A stretch of 64,000 nt of DNA from Polaribacter sp. L3A8 (lineage in GTDB: Bacteria; Bacteroidota; Bacteroidia; Flavobacteriales; Flavobacteriaceae), in the NCBI RefSeq assembly GCF_009796785.1, contig NZ_CP047026.1, positions 3,826,501 to 3,890,500 of the forward strand, given 5' to 3'. Below the pieces are notes generated by a model. The model saw only the letters and a list, made by a program, of their open reading frames with translations. It had not been told where the DNA came from and ran no database searches. This document shows positions 1-9,629 of the stretch, in pieces (position 1 is the first letter of the stretch; every line of letters begins with the position of its first letter). The translations under genes and the position numbers were made by a program.

Positions 1-432
1 TTAAGTGTTAAAAATAAACAGTTAGAGATTTCATCTAAACTTGCTAGATATAAAAGAGATACTAAAAATAATATTTCTCCAGACGGTTCTGTTTCATTTA
101 TGATCATAGATAAAGCACCAACTTTTCCAGGTTGTGAGCCTGGAGATAAAGCTTGTTTCTCAAAAATGGTGCAAAAACATTTTATTAAAAACTTCAATAG
201 TGAATTACCAAATACTCTTGGTTTAGAATCAGGTAAAAAGAGAGTGTTTATTGGTTTTAGAATAGATAAAGAAGGTAATGTTGTAGATGTAGATTCAAGA
301 GCTCCACACCCAGATATTAAAGAAGAAGTGATTAGAGTTATGAATATGTTGCCGAAAGTAGCACCTGGCGAACAAGACGGTAAAACGGTGGGTGTAAAAT
401 ATTCCATTCCATTTACAATAGTAATTGAATAA
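1..432 (+). CDS. TonB C-terminal domain protein, 5' truncated by window edge
   Basis: The reading frame is open from base 1, so the gene begins upstream; the first ATG seen (position 100) is probably internal. The last ~110 residues have the pattern of flavobacterial energy-transducer TonB C-terminal domains: an APTFPGCE motif, two cysteines in GCEPGDKACF, a central strand FIGFRIDKEGNVVDV, a helix ending in MLPKVAPGEQDGK, and a final strand VKYSIPFTIVIE. In true TonB proteins this domain contacts outer-membrane receptors across the periplasm; whether this protein energises receptors or is a paralogue cannot be told without its N-terminus. The stop lies 10 bases before the ATG of the following TPR gene, so the two are probably co-transcribed. 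Confidence 0.75.
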   Translation, partial: LSVKNKQLEISSKLARYKRDTKNNISPDGSVSFMIIDKAPTFPGCEPGDKACFSKMVQKHFIKNFNSELPNTLGLESGKKRVFIGFRIDKEGNVVDVDSRAPHPDIKEEVIRVMNMLPKVAPGEQDGKTVGVKYSIPFTIVIE

Positions 433-439
433 TAAGTTT

Positions 440-1693
440 ATGAAAAAGAACATTGTACTTGTATTTTTATTTGTAATTGTTAAAGTCGGGGCGCAAACTC
501 CGGCTTTTTCTAAAGTAGATAGTTTATTTGAAATTGGTCGATATAAAATAGCTTTAATGGAGTTAGATAAAATAGAAAGTCCTTCCTTTTTATCAAATTA
601 TAAAACAGCTATTATTTATGAATCTATCGATAATTATAACAAAACGATAGAGTTTTTAGAAAAAGCATTGGTTTTTAAAGCAGATTACCAAGCAAAATTA
701 AAATTAGCAAAAGCCTATCAAAGAATTAAAAATACGAATAAGGCTGTTGAAATTTATGAAGAAATTGTAGCAAAAGATTCTTTAAACTTAGTTTTAAAAT
801 ATCAGTTAGGTAAGTTGTATTTATCAGCAAAGAAAGGAGATAAAGCAATTATTATATTTAAAGAATTGATAAAAGAAAATCCTTTAAATGCGCATTATTC
901 ATATCAATTAGGGATTGGGTATGCTCTAAAAAATGATAGAAATAGAATGATAAACAGTTTTTTAGATACGTACGCTAAAGATGCTACTCATTTTAATGCT
1001 GTTTTAAGATTGGCAACTAGTTTTAATAAATTAAAAGAAATTGATTCTACTCAAATATTTGTAAAAAAAGGACTTGAGTTGGATAGCAATCATATTGCTT
1101 TAAATAAGTTGAAAGTAAATCAATTATATAGAGATAAGAAATATGTAGAAGCAATTCCGTTTTTATTAAAATTAGATGCTATTTCTAAAAATGATACATT
1201 TCCGACTTCTATGTTGGGGAGAACTTATTACAATTTAGATAGTTTAGACAAAGCAGATATCTATTTTAAAAAACTATTTTCTATGGATGGAGAAAATTAT
1301 AAAGCGTTTACATATCGTGGTCATATAGCATCAAAACAAAAGAAATATTTAATTGCTGCTACGTATTACAGAATGGCGACTTTTATAGGGAAAGATAAAA
1401 GAGATGAAGAATATTATGGTTTAGGAACTGTGAATTATGAGTTAAAGAAACCTAAAGAAGCAATTTTTTATTTCGATAAAGCGTTTTCGGAAAATAGAAA
1501 TAATTACAAAGCATTGTATCAAGTAGCTAAATTATCTGATGATTATTATAAAGACAAATCGATTGGATATAAAAAGTATGTAAGGTTTTTAGAACGTTTT
1601 GAAAGTAGAGACACAATAATGGCTAAATTCGTAAAAAAACGAATTTTAGACATCAAAAAAGGCTATTTTTTAAGAGGTGAAAAGTTGGAATAA
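440..1693 (+). CDS. Secreted tetratricopeptide repeat protein
   Basis: A 417-residue protein. I chose the ATG at 440 over the TTG at 425 because it opens directly on a signal peptide (MKKNIVLVFLFVIVKVGAQ) and avoids overlap with the upstream gene. After the signal the chain is a series of ~34-residue helical repeats with TPR-type spacing (for example KLAKAYQRIKNTNKAVEIYE, YQLGIGYALKNDRNRMINSF, YGLGTVNYELKKPKEAIFYF). TPR arrays are protein-binding scaffolds, so a periplasmic adaptor role is likely, but no specific partner is visible. It sits between two genes with TonB-C-like domains, suggesting a shared envelope function. Confidence 0.8.
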   Translation: MKKNIVLVFLFVIVKVGAQTPAFSKVDSLFEIGRYKIALMELDKIESPSFLSNYKTAIIYESIDNYNKTIEFLEKALVFKADYQAKLKLAKAYQRIKNTNKAVEIYEEIVAKDSLNLVLKYQLGKLYLSAKKGDKAIIIFKELIKENPLNAHYSYQLGIGYALKNDRNRMINSFLDTYAKDATHFNAVLRLATSFNKLKEIDSTQIFVKKGLELDSNHIALNKLKVNQLYRDKKYVEAIPFLLKLDAISKNDTFPTSMLGRTYYNLDSLDKADIYFKKLFSMDGENYKAFTYRGHIASKQKKYLIAATYYRMATFIGKDKRDEEYYGLGTVNYELKKPKEAIFYFDKAFSENRNNYKALYQVAKLSDDYYKDKSIGYKKYVRFLERFESRDTIMAKFVKKRILDIKKGYFLRGEKLE

Positions 1694-1735
1694 AAAGTCG
1701 TTAAAGTTTTGTAAATTCACACTCTAAATAAAAGT

Positions 1736-2212
1736 ATGTTTTTAAAGGGTTTATCTTTTTTAATAATGTTGGTTTTTATCACTTCGTGTGATTTATTTTG
1801 CCCTCCAAAGGTTAAAAACACATCAGATTTAGACACTATTGTAGATTTTTCTTCTGTAGATACTTTTCCTTCTTTTAAGGCTTGTGATGCTATTATTGAT
1901 AAACAAGAAAAAATGGATTGTTTTAGAATAACCATTCATCAGAAAATAGGGGCGGAGTTACAGAAGCTAGAATTATCGATTAAAGATTCTATTGATGAAA
2001 TTATCTATGTAGATGTAATTATTAATTCTGATGGAATTTTTAGATTAGATGCTATTCAATCTTCAGATACTATAAAAAAAGAATTACCTAAACTAGACAG
2101 TTTACTTAAGGCTAGTGTAGAAAAACTACCAAAAATTTATCCTGCAAATAAAAGAGGCATTCCTGTTACTACAAAATATAGGTTGCCGATTAGAATTCAA
2201 TTAAAAGAATAA
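1736..2212 (+). CDS. Lipoprotein with TonB C-terminal-like domain
   Basis: 158 residues starting MFLKGLSFLIMLVFITSC, a short lipoprotein signal with the lipobox cysteine at residue 18. The mature part has two cysteines (FKACDAI, KMDCFRI) and a C-terminal stretch IIYVDVIINSDGIFRLDAI...LPKIYPANKRGIPVTTKYRLPIRIQL that mirrors the strand-helix-strand order and the 'P-A-N/G-x-x-G-x-P-V' turn of TonB-C domains, including the domain coded at 1-432. It lacks a proline-rich periplasmic linker, so it is unlikely to be a working energy transducer. Probably co-transcribed with the preceding two genes (42-base gap). Confidence 0.65.
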   Translation: MFLKGLSFLIMLVFITSCDLFCPPKVKNTSDLDTIVDFSSVDTFPSFKACDAIIDKQEKMDCFRITIHQKIGAELQKLELSIKDSIDEIIYVDVIINSDGIFRLDAIQSSDTIKKELPKLDSLLKASVEKLPKIYPANKRGIPVTTKYRLPIRIQLKE

Positions 2213-2548
2213 AATATATATAATTTACTGCCTATTATTTAACTTTTTAATTTTTTTATTAAAGAGTCTAATAACTATATTTTAAAGCTAATATTATTTT
2301 GCTGATATGCCTTTTTTTCTGCGCATAATTTATTTTTTAATCGATTTTTATATAGTAAATGTAATGGTTTCGTAATAATTACTTTACAAAATGATAATTA
2401 TGGTAACATTAAATTAATTTGTATTTAATGTTTTATATTTACGGCTAACAAAAATAGTTTTAACTTTCTTTTCTCTTTAAAAGAAGAATTTACGATTGTT
2501 TTGTAAGTTAAAAGTATTTTTAGAAATAAGTAAAATAGTATAGTTTTT
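2213..2548. other. AT-rich intergenic region before sigma factor gene
   Basis: 336 bases without a convincing gene. The stretch is very AT-rich and must carry the promoter for the ECF sigma gene. TTTG at 2418-2421 and TATATTTA at 2434-2441 resemble Bacteroidetes promoter boxes, but their spacing is too short for the usual arrangement, so I do not call a promoter. No tRNA, hairpin terminator or repeat was recognised. Confidence 0.4.
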
Positions 2549-3130
2549 ATGAATAACCATTTTTTAATAGCGCAAATAAAAAAGAAAGATACTGTCGCTT
2601 TTGAAAAATGTTACGATTTATTTTTTCAAGATTTAGTGATTTTTGCAAATAGATATGTATCCGATTTTTCAGTTAGTGAAGATGTTGTTCAAGAAGTATT
2701 TGTTTATATATGGGAACACTCAGAAAAAATGGAGATTAAAACATCACTAAAAGCTTACTTATTTGTGATGGTAAAAAATAGGTGTTTGAATCATTTAAAA
2801 TCTATAAAAATTACCGATAACCAAGATTATATAGAATATAGTAGGTCTTTAATTGATCGTGTAGAAATACTTAATTTTACAGAAGAGAACAATACTCTTT
2901 ATTTAAAGGTTTTAGCAATTGTAGATGAGATGCCTTTAAAAATGCAAAAAATTTTTAAATTAAAATTTATAGAGGATTATAAGTATAATGAGATTGCAGA
3001 AGAGCTAAATATTTCTCTAAATACGGTTAAAACACAGTTAAAGAGAGCGAAAATTAGGATTAATGATTCTTTAGTGATTTTGCTTTTTTGGTTAATATTC
3101 ATCAATGTTTTTGCCTTATTGTTGATTTAA
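2549..3130 (+). CDS. ECF-family RNA polymerase sigma factor (FecI-like, Bacteroidetes type)
   Basis: 193 residues. Region 2 is seen around residues 20-90 (YDLFFQDLVIFANRYVSDFSVSEDVVQEVFVYIWE, the core-binding and -10 recognition helix) and region 4 around residues 120-170 (LPLKMQKIFKLKFIEDYKYNEIAEELNISLNTVKTQLKRA, a helix-turn-helix for the -35 box). It is followed 119 bases later by a FecR-type anti-sigma gene and then SusC/SusD genes, the standard arrangement for cell-surface signalling in which receptor occupancy releases the sigma factor to transcribe the import operon. Unusual feature: the last ~19 residues (LVILLFWLIFINVFALLLI) are strongly hydrophobic and could insert in the membrane. 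Confidence 0.93.
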   Translation: MNNHFLIAQIKKKDTVAFEKCYDLFFQDLVIFANRYVSDFSVSEDVVQEVFVYIWEHSEKMEIKTSLKAYLFVMVKNRCLNHLKSIKITDNQDYIEYSRSLIDRVEILNFTEENNTLYLKVLAIVDEMPLKMQKIFKLKFIEDYKYNEIAEELNISLNTVKTQLKRAKIRINDSLVILLFWLIFINVFALLLI

Positions 3131-3248
3131 TTTAAATTTTATTTAAAAATTATTGCTTTTTTTGTCACCCTTTTTTAGTTTCATGTTGTCTATAGTGTAT
3201 AGTATTTAATTACAAATTATAATTACACTTAAAAAAGACATTTTTAAA

Positions 3249-4388
3249 ATGGAATTTCTCTTAATAATAAAAAAGATAAACAATACGCTTTCTGAGGAGG
3301 AAAAGGTAGCGTTTGATGCATGGTATTCAGAGTCTGAAAAACATAGAGCGTATTTTAAAAGTGTGCAAGAAAACAAGAATTCTGAAAAATACCTTTTTGA
3401 TAAAGAAAAGAATTGGAAAGTAATTAAGAGTAAAACAAAAATTACAAAAAAAACAATTTGGAAATATTACGCGGCAGCAGCTTCAATAGCATTATTGTTT
3501 TCAATATCTTATTTATTTAATCCTATAAATAAAAAAGTAAATACTTCAGTAATAATTACCGATACAGGTTATAGTAATAAAGCAATACTAACTTTAGAAA
3601 ATGGAGAGGAAATACTTCTTTCTAAAGATCATAAAATAGAAAATTCACTTTTTAAAAGTGAAGATAAAAGCATTGCGTATAAAAAGCCAGTTACAAAGCA
3701 ATCTGAAGAAGTTGCAAATCAACCTGAAATTATCTACAACTACCTAACAACAAAAAAAGGAGGAGAATTTTCTTTAACCTTGGCAGACGGAACAAAAGTG
3801 TGGTTAAATTCAGAATCTAAGCTTAAGTATCCTGTCAGCTTTATAAAAGGACAACCAAGAAACGTAGAATTAATTTATGGAGAAGCTTATTTTGAAGTTT
3901 CATCAAGTGAAAATAATTTTGGAGATTGTTTTAATGTTTTAAATTCTTTACAGAAAGTATCTGTTTTAGGTACCCACTTTAATGTAAAAGCATATCCAGA
4001 TGATCATTTAATAACTACTACATTAATAGAAGGTAAGGTAGTTGTAGAAAATAATAAAAACCATAAAATGTATTTAGAATCTAATCAAGAGATAACTTTA
4101 AATATCTTAACATTAGAAATGCAAAAGAAGTACGTAGATGCAAAAGATAAAATTTATTGGGTAAATGGGTATTTTAATTTTGAGAATACTTCTTTGTTAG
4201 AAATTACAAAAATACTTTCTAGATGTTATGATGTTAACATCTCTTTTGAAAATGACAAAATAGAAGATTTAAGATTTAATGGAGTTTTAAGTAAAAAGCA
4301 AGATATAAAATCTGTCTTAGATGCAATTATAAATACAACAGATATTACTTATGAAATAAATAATAAAAAAATTAAATTTAGAAAATAA
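3249..4388 (+). CDS. FecR-family anti-sigma factor
   Basis: 379 residues. A cytoplasmic N-terminal helical region (LSEEEKVAFDAWYSES) is followed by a single membrane helix near residues 75-92 (YYAAAASIALLFSISYLF), then a periplasmic FecR domain (GGEFSLTLADGTKVWLNSESKLKYPVSF...GEAYFEV...FNVKAYPDD...TTLIEGKVVV) and a C-terminal DUF4974-like/STN-like domain (YFNFENTSLLEITKILSRCYDVNISFEN). Family knowledge: the cytoplasmic part holds the ECF sigma factor, while the periplasmic part contacts the STN domain of the cognate SusC-like receptor. The cognate partners are evidently the sigma factor at 2549 and the STN-bearing receptor at 4478. Confidence 0.92.
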   Translation: MEFLLIIKKINNTLSEEEKVAFDAWYSESEKHRAYFKSVQENKNSEKYLFDKEKNWKVIKSKTKITKKTIWKYYAAAASIALLFSISYLFNPINKKVNTSVIITDTGYSNKAILTLENGEEILLSKDHKIENSLFKSEDKSIAYKKPVTKQSEEVANQPEIIYNYLTTKKGGEFSLTLADGTKVWLNSESKLKYPVSFIKGQPRNVELIYGEAYFEVSSSENNFGDCFNVLNSLQKVSVLGTHFNVKAYPDDHLITTTLIEGKVVVENNKNHKMYLESNQEITLNILTLEMQKKYVDAKDKIYWVNGYFNFENTSLLEITKILSRCYDVNISFENDKIEDLRFNGVLSKKQDIKSVLDAIINTTDITYEINNKKIKFRK

Positions 4389-4440
4389 AAAGGAACGTGG
4401 TTTGCCTATCTCTCACAATATTAAAACCACAATTCCTTAG
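4389..4440 (+). promoter_or_regulatory. Hairpin between fecR-like and susC-like genes
   Basis: An imperfect stem: aaggaa plus gtggttt on the left (about 4390-4402) pairs with aaaccac plus ttcctt on the right (about 4425-4438). There is no T-run after it, so it is not a plain intrinsic terminator. It lies exactly between the regulator pair and the import genes, where differential expression is expected; partial termination or mRNA processing are possible roles. Confidence 0.4.
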
Positions 4441-4477
4441 GTTCATGCTTATTAATAATTAAACACTTAACAAATTT

Positions 4478-7400
4478 ATGGAAATTAAATTTACTGGAGA
4501 CTTTTTTCTGTTTCGAAAAAAGCTATTAACAACTATTATGAAAACATTCATATACTTATTCTGCGCAATTTCGTTTGCATTTGTACCAAGCGAAGGAGTG
4601 TCTCAAAATGCAAAAATTAAAATTGATACAGATAAAATTATATCTGTAGAAGAGGTTTTTGATTTAATTAAAAAACAAACAGATTATACGTTTGTTTACG
4701 AAAATAGTATCTTTAAAAAGCTGCCTAAAGTAAGCTTACATAAAGGTGTTATTATTGTAAAAGATCTTTTAGATAAAAGTCTACATGCAAGTAATGTAGT
4801 TTATCAATTTAATAAAAATGGATCAATATTATTAAAGAAGATGCCAGTGCAACAAAAAGTTTCTGGTGTTTTAGTTGATAATAATGATATGCCTGTTATA
4901 GGGGCGTCTGTGCGTGTAAAAGGAACAGGTGTTGGTACTGCTACAGATTTTGATGGGCAGTTTTCTATAGCCGCTTCTAAAGGAGATGTTTTGGTATTTC
5001 AATCTTTAGGTTTTCAATCTAAAGAAGTTGTGGTTGGTAGTTTGTTTGTAATTAAGGTAACCTTACAAGAATCATCAGAAAACTTAGCAGAAATCGTCAT
5101 CACAACAGGTTACGATAAAATTAACAAGAAAAGTTTTACAGGTGCAGCAACAACAATTAAGTCGGCAGATTTAAAAATTGATGGTATAAATGATGTAAGT
5201 AGAATGTTAGAAGGTAAAGTAGCCGGTGTTGTTGTACAGAATATTACAGGAACTTTTGGGGCAGCACCTCAAATTACAATTAGAGGTTCTTCTTCTGTTT
5301 TTGGTAACAATAATCCATTATACGTAATAGATGGTGTGGTGCAAGAAGATATTGTAGAGCAAGATTTAGATGCCTTAACTTCTGGGGATGCTTCTACTTT
5401 AATTAGTTCTTCTATAGCTGGTGTAAATGCTACAGATATAGAGAAAATAGATATATTAAAAGATGCTTCTGCAACCTCTATTTATGGTGCAAGAGCAAGA
5501 AACGGAGTTGTAGTTATAACTACAAAAAGTGGTAAAAGAGAGAGCCCTTTAAAAGTAAGTTATACGCTAGAGCAAACGGTAAGAGATATTCCATCATATT
5601 CTCAATACGATATTTTAGATTCTAAAGAAACTATTGGTGTTTTAGAAGGCTTAAGAAGTCAAGGTTATTTAAGATTACCAGATGTTGGTAATTCTAGATT
5701 TTCTGGAGTTTACGGTATTTTAGAAAAGAAAATTAACAGCTATTCTAATGGTGGTTTTGGGGTGCCAAATACAGCAGAAGGAAGAAGTGCTTTTTTAAAG
5801 GATTATGAGTTGGCAAATACCAATTGGTTTAAAAAATTGTTTAGACAATCTTTAATGCAAAATCATACGCTAAACTTTACAGGAGGTGGAGAAAACAATT
5901 CTTTTTATGCGTCTATTGGTTTTTTACACGATCCAGGGTGGTCTGTTGCAGATAAAGTATCTAGAATAACAACTAATTTAAAGAATACATTTTATTTTTC
6001 AGATAAGTTTAATTTATCAATTGCTACAGTTGCCTCTGTTAGAAATCAAAAAGCACCAGGTTCTTTTAATAGAGAAGCCAATGTTGTAGACGGTCAGTTT
6101 AGTAGAAATTTTGATATCAATCCATTTAGTTACGCATTAAATACTTCTAGAGCTTTAAGACCAAGAGATAATGATGGTAATTTAGAATACTACACAAATA
6201 ATTGGGCAGCATTTAATATCTTAGAAGAATTAGAAAACAATACATTAGATTTAGATGTAAAAGATATTCGTTTTCAATTAGATGCTTCTTATAAAATATC
6301 AGATAATATTACATACGATTTAAACGCATCAGCTAGATATGTAAATAGTGTTAGAGAACATCAAATTAGAGAAAACTCTAATGTTGTTAGAGCCTATAAT
6401 GCCGATGAAACAAGTGTAATAGCAAATGCAAATATCTTTTTATATAGAGACCCAAATAATTTAGATGCAATTCCTATTCCTGTTTTTCCAGAAGGCGGTT
6501 TGTATCGTAAATTTGATAACAGTTTAACCTCTTATTATGTTAGAAATAGTTTTCAGTTAAAAAAAGAGTTTAATGAAAAACATGATTTTAATGCTTTATT
6601 AGGTCAAGAATTAAGATACGTAGATAGAAATAACGAAAATTTTACGGGTTATGGTTTGCAATATGAAAATGGATTTGTACCATTTACAGATGCTAGATTA
6701 TTAGAAAAAGTAATTGCAGAAGGAGGAAACTATTTTGGTTTAGGTAGAGATAGAGAAAGAACAGTAGCTTTCTTTGGTAGAACTACTTATACCTACAATA
6801 ATAAATATGTTTTTTCTTTAACAGGAAGGTATGATGGTTCTAACAGACAAGGTAAAAGTACCAAGTCTAGATGGTTGCCTACAGGTACTGTAAGTGCAAA
6901 ATGGAATGCAACTGAAGAGAATTTTATACAAAAATCAGACGTTATTAATAATTTACAATTTAGAGCTTCATATGGTTTAAGTGCTTCTCCTGGTCCTGCT
7001 ACCAACTCTTTGGCTATTTTTAGAAGTGAAATTACAGATAGGTTAACGCCAACGGAAAGAGAAACATATTTAGATATTCAAGATTTAGAAAACTCAGAAT
7101 TAACTTGGGAAAAACAAAACGAATTAAATATTGGTGTAGACTTAGGTTTATTTAATAATAGAATTCAGTTTACAGCAGATGTGTATAAAAGAGATATTTT
7201 TGATAATATAGATTTTGTAAGAACTTCTGGTATTGGAGGTGAATTTGTTAAAAGAGGAAATAATTCTGATACAACTCAAAAAGGTGTCGAATTTGCTTTA
7301 ACATCAACAAACGTAAAAACAGATAATTTTAGCTGGACTTCTTCTTTCAATTTCTCTTTTTTCGATCAAAAAATAACAAAACTTCAAAATACACCTAGAG

Positions 7401-8122
7401 TAATAGATGTTGTTGGTTTACAAGGAGGCCAGTTAGAAGGGTATCCAAATAATTCTTTGTTCTCTTTTCAATTTGATGGATTAAATTCAGACGGTATTCC
7501 AACATTTGTTTTACCAGAAGGAGACAACCCTGTTACCGATGTAAATTTTCAAGACAGTTTTAATATTACAGATTATTTAGTTTATAACGGTTCTGTGTTG
7601 CCAAACATAGCAGGTGGTATTTCTAATTCTTTTAAATATAAAAACTGGGATTTAAATATGTTAATCACAGGGTCTGGTGGTAATGTTGTAAGATTAAACC
7701 CTGCTTTAGACAACTTTTATTCTGGTACAAATGTATTTACAAAAAGTAGTGTAAATAGATGGCTTTTACCTGGTGATGAAAACATAACCAATATTCCTAA
7801 AGTTATAGATGTTAGAGATAATAATATTTATGACAGTAGCGATTTATCTAGAGCTTATAACGCTTATAATTTTTCTGATGCAAGAGTTGCAGATGGAGAT
7901 TTCTTAAGAATGAAAAGTATTTCTTTAGGATATAGTTTTAATAAAGATGTATTGGATAAATTAAGTCTTTCTCATTTAAAAGTAAAATTTCAAGGAACTA
8001 ACCTGTTTTTATTGTATTCAGATGATAAATTAAATGGGCAAGATCCAGAATTTTATGGCACAGGTGGTGTTGCTTTACCTATAACTAGACAATTTACAAT
8101 GTCTTTAAATATTGGACTATAA
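4478..8122 (+). CDS. SusC/RagA-family TonB-dependent outer-membrane receptor with STN domain
   Basis: 1214 residues. The N-terminus (FRKKLLTTIMKTFIYLFCAISFAF) is a long signal region; ATG 4538 is an alternative start. Then an STN signalling domain (KIKIDTDKIISVEEVFDLIKKQTDYTFVYE), a carboxypeptidase-like regulatory domain (VSGVLVDNNDMPVIGASVRVKGTGVGTATDFDGQFSI), the SusC plug (ITTGYDKINKKSFTGAATTI, then GASATSIYGARA-type plug motif with the usual ARARNGVVVITTK), and a ~900-residue beta-barrel ending in a short aromatic-poor terminal strand. Family role: TonB-powered import of an oligosaccharide or peptide with the SusD partner encoded next (11-base gap). The STN domain fits regulation through the FecR-like protein upstream. 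Substrate is not deducible. Confidence 0.95.
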   Translation: MEIKFTGDFFLFRKKLLTTIMKTFIYLFCAISFAFVPSEGVSQNAKIKIDTDKIISVEEVFDLIKKQTDYTFVYENSIFKKLPKVSLHKGVIIVKDLLDKSLHASNVVYQFNKNGSILLKKMPVQQKVSGVLVDNNDMPVIGASVRVKGTGVGTATDFDGQFSIAASKGDVLVFQSLGFQSKEVVVGSLFVIKVTLQESSENLAEIVITTGYDKINKKSFTGAATTIKSADLKIDGINDVSRMLEGKVAGVVVQNITGTFGAAPQITIRGSSSVFGNNNPLYVIDGVVQEDIVEQDLDALTSGDASTLISSSIAGVNATDIEKIDILKDASATSIYGARARNGVVVITTKSGKRESPLKVSYTLEQTVRDIPSYSQYDILDSKETIGVLEGLRSQGYLRLPDVGNSRFSGVYGILEKKINSYSNGGFGVPNTAEGRSAFLKDYELANTNWFKKLFRQSLMQNHTLNFTGGGENNSFYASIGFLHDPGWSVADKVSRITTNLKNTFYFSDKFNLSIATVASVRNQKAPGSFNREANVVDGQFSRNFDINPFSYALNTSRALRPRDNDGNLEYYTNNWAAFNILEELENNTLDLDVKDIRFQLDASYKISDNITYDLNASARYVNSVREHQIRENSNVVRAYNADETSVIANANIFLYRDPNNLDAIPIPVFPEGGLYRKFDNSLTSYYVRNSFQLKKEFNEKHDFNALLGQELRYVDRNNENFTGYGLQYENGFVPFTDARLLEKVIAEGGNYFGLGRDRERTVAFFGRTTYTYNNKYVFSLTGRYDGSNRQGKSTKSRWLPTGTVSAKWNATEENFIQKSDVINNLQFRASYGLSASPGPATNSLAIFRSEITDRLTPTERETYLDIQDLENSELTWEKQNELNIGVDLGLFNNRIQFTADVYKRDIFDNIDFVRTSGIGGEFVKRGNNSDTTQKGVEFALTSTNVKTDNFSWTSSFNFSFFDQKITKLQNTPRVIDVVGLQGGQLEGYPNNSLFSFQFDGLNSDGIPTFVLPEGDNPVTDVNFQDSFNITDYLVYNGSVLPNIAGGISNSFKYKNWDLNMLITGSGGNVVRLNPALDNFYSGTNVFTKSSVNRWLLPGDENITNIPKVIDVRDNNIYDSSDLSRAYNAYNFSDARVADGDFLRMKSISLGYSFNKDVLDKLSLSHLKVKFQGTNLFLLYSDDKLNGQDPEFYGTGGVALPITRQFTMSLNIGL

Positions 8123-8133
8123 AATATATTATA

Positions 8134-9627
8134 ATGAAAAAAATACAGACAAATATTTTAAAAATAACCACAATTATATTTTTATTTTTAATAATTAGTT
8201 GTGATGATTATTTATCTGAACTACCAGATAATAGAGCAGAAATAGATTCTCCAGAAAAAATAAGTGGTTTAATTACCGGTGCTTATTCAGAAGGAAACTA
8301 TCAATTAATGGCAGAATTAATGTCAGACAATGCTACTTCTAGATCAAATATAAGAAGTTATATAAATGTTTTTCTTGGAGAACAAATGTTTACTTGGAAT
8401 ACCAGTTTAGATGACGACCAAGACACACCAACATTTTTTTGGTCTAATACTTATGCTGCAATTGCACAAGCTAACCAAGCATTAGCTTCTATAAAAGAAT
8501 TAGAAGGTCAATCTAATTTAGATGCACAAAAAGGAGAAGCTTTGTTAGCAAGAGCGTATGCACATTTTATGTTGGTTAATTTTTGGGGTAAACATTACAA
8601 TCCTTCTACTTCAGAATCAGATTTAGGGATCCCTTATGTAACAGAACCAGAAACGGCTTTAATACAAAGTTATACTAGAAATACAGTTGCAGAAGTGTAC
8701 GATTTGGTAGAGAAAGATTTATTAGAGGGAATGGATTTAATACAAGATAGAGAAAAAAATGCTAAATTTCATTTTTCTAAAGCAGCTGCAAATGCCTTCG
8801 CTGCTAGGTTTTATCAATATAAAGGAGATTGGGCTGAGGTTATTTCTTATGCCAATAAAATTCTTACCAATCCTAAATCGCAAATAAGAGATTTACTTGC
8901 ATATCAAAATTTATCTTATTCACAAAGAACACTTCAATATAGTAATTCTTTAGAAGATTCAAATATTCTTGTAAGCTCTACAATGTCTTGGTGGGCAAGA
9001 AATTTTTGGAGAACTAACTATGGATTATCAAATTTAAATTCTGATGCAATATTTGAGGCAGACAATCCTTTTGGTAAAGGTTGGGCTTATGATATTTTTG
9101 GTTCTGTAGAAGGTTTTAATTTACCTAAATTTGATGAGTATTTTAAAATAACAAATCAATCTGCAGGTACTGGTAGAGGTTTTACAAGCCAGGTTTTATT
9201 TGGTTATGATGAAGCACTTTTAAATAGAGCAGAAGCTTACGCAATGCAAGAAGATTATGCAAACTGTTTAAAAGATTTAAATGATTTTTTATCAAAGAAA
9301 ACTGAAGGACATGATAGCGGTTCTGATGTTTTAACTGAAGAAATGGTAGTTAACATGTTTCCTGTAACAAAAGATGAGTTAACCCCTTTTTATACTTTTA
9401 AAGATGATAAACAACTTTCTTTTATCAATGCAATCTTAAAATTCAGACAAAAAGAATTTTATCACGAAGGAATAAGATGGTTTGATGTAAGAAGATTTAA
9501 TATAGCTATAGAAAGATATTACAGAAAAGACGATATAGATATAGCGTTGGCTAAAGAAGATTTAAGAAAACAATTACAAATACCAGAGTCTGCAATAAAC
9601 TTTGGATTAACACCAAATCCTAGATAA
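8134..9627 (+). CDS. SusD/RagB-family nutrient-binding outer-membrane lipoprotein
   Basis: 497 residues with lipoprotein signal MKKIQTNILKITTIIFLFLIISC (Cys23). SusD hallmarks: N-terminal DYLSELPDNRAEIDSPEKISGLITGAY, helical repeats with FFWSNTYAAIAQANQALASI and EALLARAYAHFMLVNFWGKHYNP, and a C-terminal EALLNRAEAYAMQEDY...KFRQKEFYHEGIRWFDVRRF motif. SusD proteins cap the SusC channel and bind the substrate on the cell surface. Only 11 bases separate it from the receptor gene and 2 bases from the metallohydrolase gene, so all are in one operon. Confidence 0.95.
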   Translation: MKKIQTNILKITTIIFLFLIISCDDYLSELPDNRAEIDSPEKISGLITGAYSEGNYQLMAELMSDNATSRSNIRSYINVFLGEQMFTWNTSLDDDQDTPTFFWSNTYAAIAQANQALASIKELEGQSNLDAQKGEALLARAYAHFMLVNFWGKHYNPSTSESDLGIPYVTEPETALIQSYTRNTVAEVYDLVEKDLLEGMDLIQDREKNAKFHFSKAAANAFAARFYQYKGDWAEVISYANKILTNPKSQIRDLLAYQNLSYSQRTLQYSNSLEDSNILVSSTMSWWARNFWRTNYGLSNLNSDAIFEADNPFGKGWAYDIFGSVEGFNLPKFDEYFKITNQSAGTGRGFTSQVLFGYDEALLNRAEAYAMQEDYANCLKDLNDFLSKKTEGHDSGSDVLTEEMVVNMFPVTKDELTPFYTFKDDKQLSFINAILKFRQKEFYHEGIRWFDVRRFNIAIERYYRKDDIDIALAKEDLRKQLQIPESAINFGLTPNPR

Positions 9628-9629
9628 TT

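Noticed and set aside
425..439. TTG start for the TPR protein at 425
   Set aside because: Would overlap the upstream coding region; ATG 440 starts exactly at a good signal peptide.
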